Of a stretch of 64,000 nt of DNA, positions 61,547-64,000 are shown in pieces. Below the pieces are notes generated by a model, which worked only from the letters and a program-made list of their open reading frames with translations, was not told where the DNA came from and ran no database searches. The stretch covers positions 1-64,000 of the forward strand of contig NZ_CALTVH010000005.1 of NCBI RefSeq assembly GCF_943913045.1, given 5' to 3'. Every line of letters begins with the position of its first letter. The first letter of the stretch is position 1. Position numbers and translations under genes: made by a program. Origin of the DNA: an uncultured Ezakiella sp. GTDB lineage: Bacteria > Bacillota > Clostridia > Tissierellales > Peptoniphilaceae.

Positions 61547-64000
61547 TTAATTTTCTTTCACCTTAATAATTACTCTGTAGTTTTCTTGATCCCATTCGAT
61601 ATCATGGTCTTCGCCATCTCTTAAGTCTCCATTTGTTAGGCCAAAGATTTGTGAGATGTTTGTGAGTGGGACAAAGATTCTTTCAGAAATAACTGTTGGT
61701 TCAGCGTCCATTACGATTTGACGGCCGTCTGATACTTGGATTATATTTGATCCTAGTGTGATGGTTGCTGTGATGCCGTCTTTGGTAAATGTTGCACTCT
61801 TTGTGTCTTGGTGCCATTCAACTGTGGCGCCGATAGCTTCTGCTACAAATCTGATAGGTAGCATGGTTCTTTGGTTGATAGCTGTTGGTGCTACGTCCAT
61901 TGGAATTTGGTTAACATTGCCATTTACTTCCATTTCATAATAGTACTTATCCAAGTAGAAGTAAAGTATCTTGAAGATATCTTCTTGTTTTTCTTCTTTC
62001 TTTTCTTCTTTATTTTCTCCCCTATCTGGTTGTCTTACAACAATCTTATCGTCTCTATCCCTCTTATTTAGATAGTCTGGACTCGGATCATAACGATAAC
62101 CTGGATCTATATAATCTTTATCCTCTTCTTTATTGTATTCATACTCGCCATTAAATATCAGTCTAACCTTCTTTTTACCTGTAATTAGATTTCCCTTATA
62201 ATCTCTATTATGAATTCTAATGTTGCCGTTTCCTTTATAATATGAAACTCTGGCATAGGTTTTCTCGCCCGTTTTAACATCTGTTATTAAAGCTAGATAT
62301 CCTTCCAGTGAATTAACTGATATCTCATTATTTGATATTTCTGAACACTTAATTGTCACATTATTAGACTCTACACTATAATCATCTTCCAGTTTAAATA
62401 CAGCTGGTCTAATGTTAATTATATTGTCTCCTTCTTTAATCTTTTGCCTATAGCTAATTCTATTGTTATTGTTACTATTGTCATTAACTCCTACATATAC
62501 ATTCTTGTTGATAAAGTTGTTTGACAGTTTAACGCCTTCTTTAGGTATATTTATTCCATCTGCGTATGCATAGCAATTAATTCCATCAGGAGCATTCACT
62601 TTTACAAAGGCATATTCACTATCTTCTTCTACCTCAAGTTTGATGTCTTCAATATTTGCCGTATCAATAAATTTGTACATTGTATTATAAATACCATCTT
62701 TAGAATACGTTATATTTATATCATATTTACCGGGGCTAAATAATATTGAATCCTGATTAAGTTCAGCTATATCCACATAATATCTATAAACTGATTCTTC
62801 AAAAACAGCAGAAATACTTTCAATCTTAACACCTGGGCCCTTAACAATTTTCATTTCACTAAACTTAGTATTGGATAAGTCAATAAAATCATCTTTAGAT
62901 TTAAATCCTAGGAACTTGTTATCATATGATAATAGACCGCCTGTTTCATCATTGCTAGTTTCAACTTTAATTAATCCATCTTCAACTCTATTATCTATCC
63001 ACGAAAAATCAACTCTTCCAAAAACAGGCTTTCCATCAGCTTCGCTTGGTAATTTTACTTGAATTTTTCTTCTTGTGAATAATTTTTCTCCAATTGTTCC
63101 ATATTCATCTATAGCAACAATTTTGTCAAATTTTATTAATGAATCACTCTTCATTAAATCATAAGAATCATTATATGATATGGTGTCTAAATCTCTTCTA
63201 GCTATTTCCTTCCCTTCATTATAAGCAATAATAGTTTTTATCCTAGCTCCCACAGGGCTCTTTGCATATACTGATAGAGCATATTTTTGATCCTTTCTAA
63301 AGCTACTATTAACTAATCTAACCTCTGGAGTTATCTTTGATTTGTCAAACTCCTCAATCCTTATAACTGAAGAATTGTTTTCAGGATTATTGTCAAATAA
63401 ACCTTCATCATCATATACTTCTACGAAATAGTTTGCCCCTGGCTTCCTGTAGAATTTAAACTCTTCAATTACTTGATCCATCGCAGATATTTTTACACGC
63501 TTAATATCTAGATTTCTTGAATCACCGTCTATTTCTTCTACTAAGCAAATATTTGCATAATCTGTTTTTGTACCAACATTCAATACTCTTATATCGACTG
63601 TGTGTATAGAATCAATCAGTCCTGGATATGCGTTCTTAAATTTAGCACTATCAGTATCAACTGCAAAGTCAACATAAGGAGCTGCTATATCAAGTACAGG
63701 CTTTCCATTGTAGGTGTAGATTTCTTGGTCTAAAGGAAGCGGAATTATTAAGCGAGTATCAGATTGCATCCTTGCTGAACCAGGATTTGTATAAGAGTTG
63801 TTTTGAATCATAATGTTCTTTCCTGGACTTAATATTCCCTCTTTTATTTTGTATATCTGATGACCACCTAAGTCCAGACTTTCCTTACCAACTGCTTTTC
63901 CATTTACAAAATAGCTAAATTCTTCAAATTTATTCTTACGTACATCATCTAAGGTAACCTTACTTACTAAATAAGCTTCTACTTTGTCTGATGTATTGTT
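61547..64000 (-). CDS. Surface protein with C-terminal copper-amine-oxidase N-domain (5' end beyond window)
   Basis: The frame is open without a stop up to base 64000, so at least 817 residues are in the window and the start lies outside; the internal ATG at 63811 has no ribosome site. Beta-rich, probably Ig-like/CARDB-type segments fill the N-terminal 550 residues (for example VRLVNSSFRKDQKYALSVY). A Lys/Glu-rich linker (EEKKEEKQED) is followed by a C-terminal domain of the copper amine oxidase N-terminal type (about 130 aa): APTAINQRTMLPIRFVAEAI and AEPTVISERIFVPLTNI. This domain is common on clostridial surface proteins and is not itself an oxidase. Confidence 0.85.
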   Translation of the reverse strand, partial: NNTSDKVEAYLVSKVTLDDVRKNKFEEFSYFVNGKAVGKESLDLGGHQIYKIKEGILSPGKNIMIQNNSYTNPGSARMQSDTRLIIPLPLDQEIYTYNGKPVLDIAAPYVDFAVDTDSAKFKNAYPGLIDSIHTVDIRVLNVGTKTDYANICLVEEIDGDSRNLDIKRVKISAMDQVIEEFKFYRKPGANYFVEVYDDEGLFDNNPENNSSVIRIEEFDKSKITPEVRLVNSSFRKDQKYALSVYAKSPVGARIKTIIAYNEGKEIARRDLDTISYNDSYDLMKSDSLIKFDKIVAIDEYGTIGEKLFTRRKIQVKLPSEADGKPVFGRVDFSWIDNRVEDGLIKVETSNDETGGLLSYDNKFLGFKSKDDFIDLSNTKFSEMKIVKGPGVKIESISAVFEESVYRYYVDIAELNQDSILFSPGKYDINITYSKDGIYNTMYKFIDTANIEDIKLEVEEDSEYAFVKVNAPDGINCYAYADGINIPKEGVKLSNNFINKNVYVGVNDNSNNNNRISYRQKIKEGDNIINIRPAVFKLEDDYSVESNNVTIKCSEISNNEISVNSLEGYLALITDVKTGEKTYARVSYYKGNGNIRIHNRDYKGNLITGKKKVRLIFNGEYEYNKEEDKDYIDPGYRYDPSPDYLNKRDRDDKIVVRQPDRGENKEEKKEEKQEDIFKILYFYLDKYYYEMEVNGNVNQIPMDVAPTAINQRTMLPIRFVAEAIGATVEWHQDTKSATFTKDGITATITLGSNIIQVSDGRQIVMDAEPTVISERIFVPLTNISQIFGLTNGDLRDGEDHDIEWDQENYRVIIKVKEN

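Noticed and set aside
61547..63811. Copper-amine-oxidase-N protein starting at the ATG at 63811
   Set aside because: No ribosome site there, and the frame stays open for 63 more codons to the window edge with matching composition.
1..64000. tRNA, rRNA and riboswitch genes
   Set aside because: No cloverleaf with a GTTCRA arm, no rRNA segment and no T-box or known riboswitch core was recognised when reading the spacers; a covariance-model search could still find a divergent one.

Overview
The window looks like a chromosome segment of a low-GC, anaerobic Firmicute, most likely a Gram-positive anaerobic coccus of the Peptoniphilaceae/Tissierellales type. This is an inference from four things: AT-rich spacers with strong AGGAGG ribosome sites, amino-acid and peptide scavenging genes, S-layer-homology and copper-amine-oxidase-N type surface proteins, and a probable selenoprotein. 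No rRNA, tRNA, CRISPR array, integrase or transposase was found. Most genes lie on the minus strand in tightly overlapping operons.

Layout. 1-5 kb: end of a response regulator, an FMN reductase and a two-subunit ABC exporter. 5-11 kb: complete opp operon (oppA-B-C-D-F in transcription order, minus strand) with a consensus promoter and an attenuating hairpin after oppA. 11-20 kb: DUF4330/membrane protein/O-antigen-ligase operon, lon-engB, and a MATE-bofA-like-pgeF operon. 20-33 kb: a cation/proton antiporter with a PII-like partner, a small metallopeptidase-like protein, DUF1846, a second MATE pump, an isochorismatase-fold hydrolase, lemA with DUF2207, and a plus-strand HAD/VanZ/D,D-carboxypeptidase operon. 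33-45 kb: yaaA with an ArsM-like methyltransferase interrupted by an in-frame UGA, the full pstSCAB-phoU-phoPR operon behind Pho boxes, and a plus-strand M17 peptidase/glutaredoxin/M18 peptidase operon. 45-64 kb: a lipoprotein, a MalY/PatB C-S lyase and a surface-protein cluster (2361 aa, 1067 aa, a 945-aa SLH protein, and a copper-amine-oxidase-N domain protein that runs off the window).

Two observations stand out. First, the ArsM-like gene reads through a UGA at the conserved catalytic-cysteine position. A 7-bp, GGA-loop hairpin sits 13 nt downstream and the reading frame continues for 56 family-like residues, so this is a strong selenocysteine candidate. Second, ten intergenic islands are built from a small set of hairpin modules whose stems co-vary while their loops stay fixed. 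In six cases one end of the island lies 0-3 nt after a stop codon (the other end of the sixth is slightly altered), and the far side often holds an intrinsic terminator. They look like transcribed, modular 3'UTR cassettes.

Functionally the region supports life on peptides (Opp uptake, M17 and M18 peptidases, C-S lyase), phosphate-starvation control, envelope building (carboxypeptidase, PgeF, polymer ligase, S-layer and giant adhesin-like proteins) and stress handling (Lon, YaaA, MATE pumps, ArsM-like enzyme). All starts were set by eye from ribosome sites. Family names rest on motif recognition, not on database searches.
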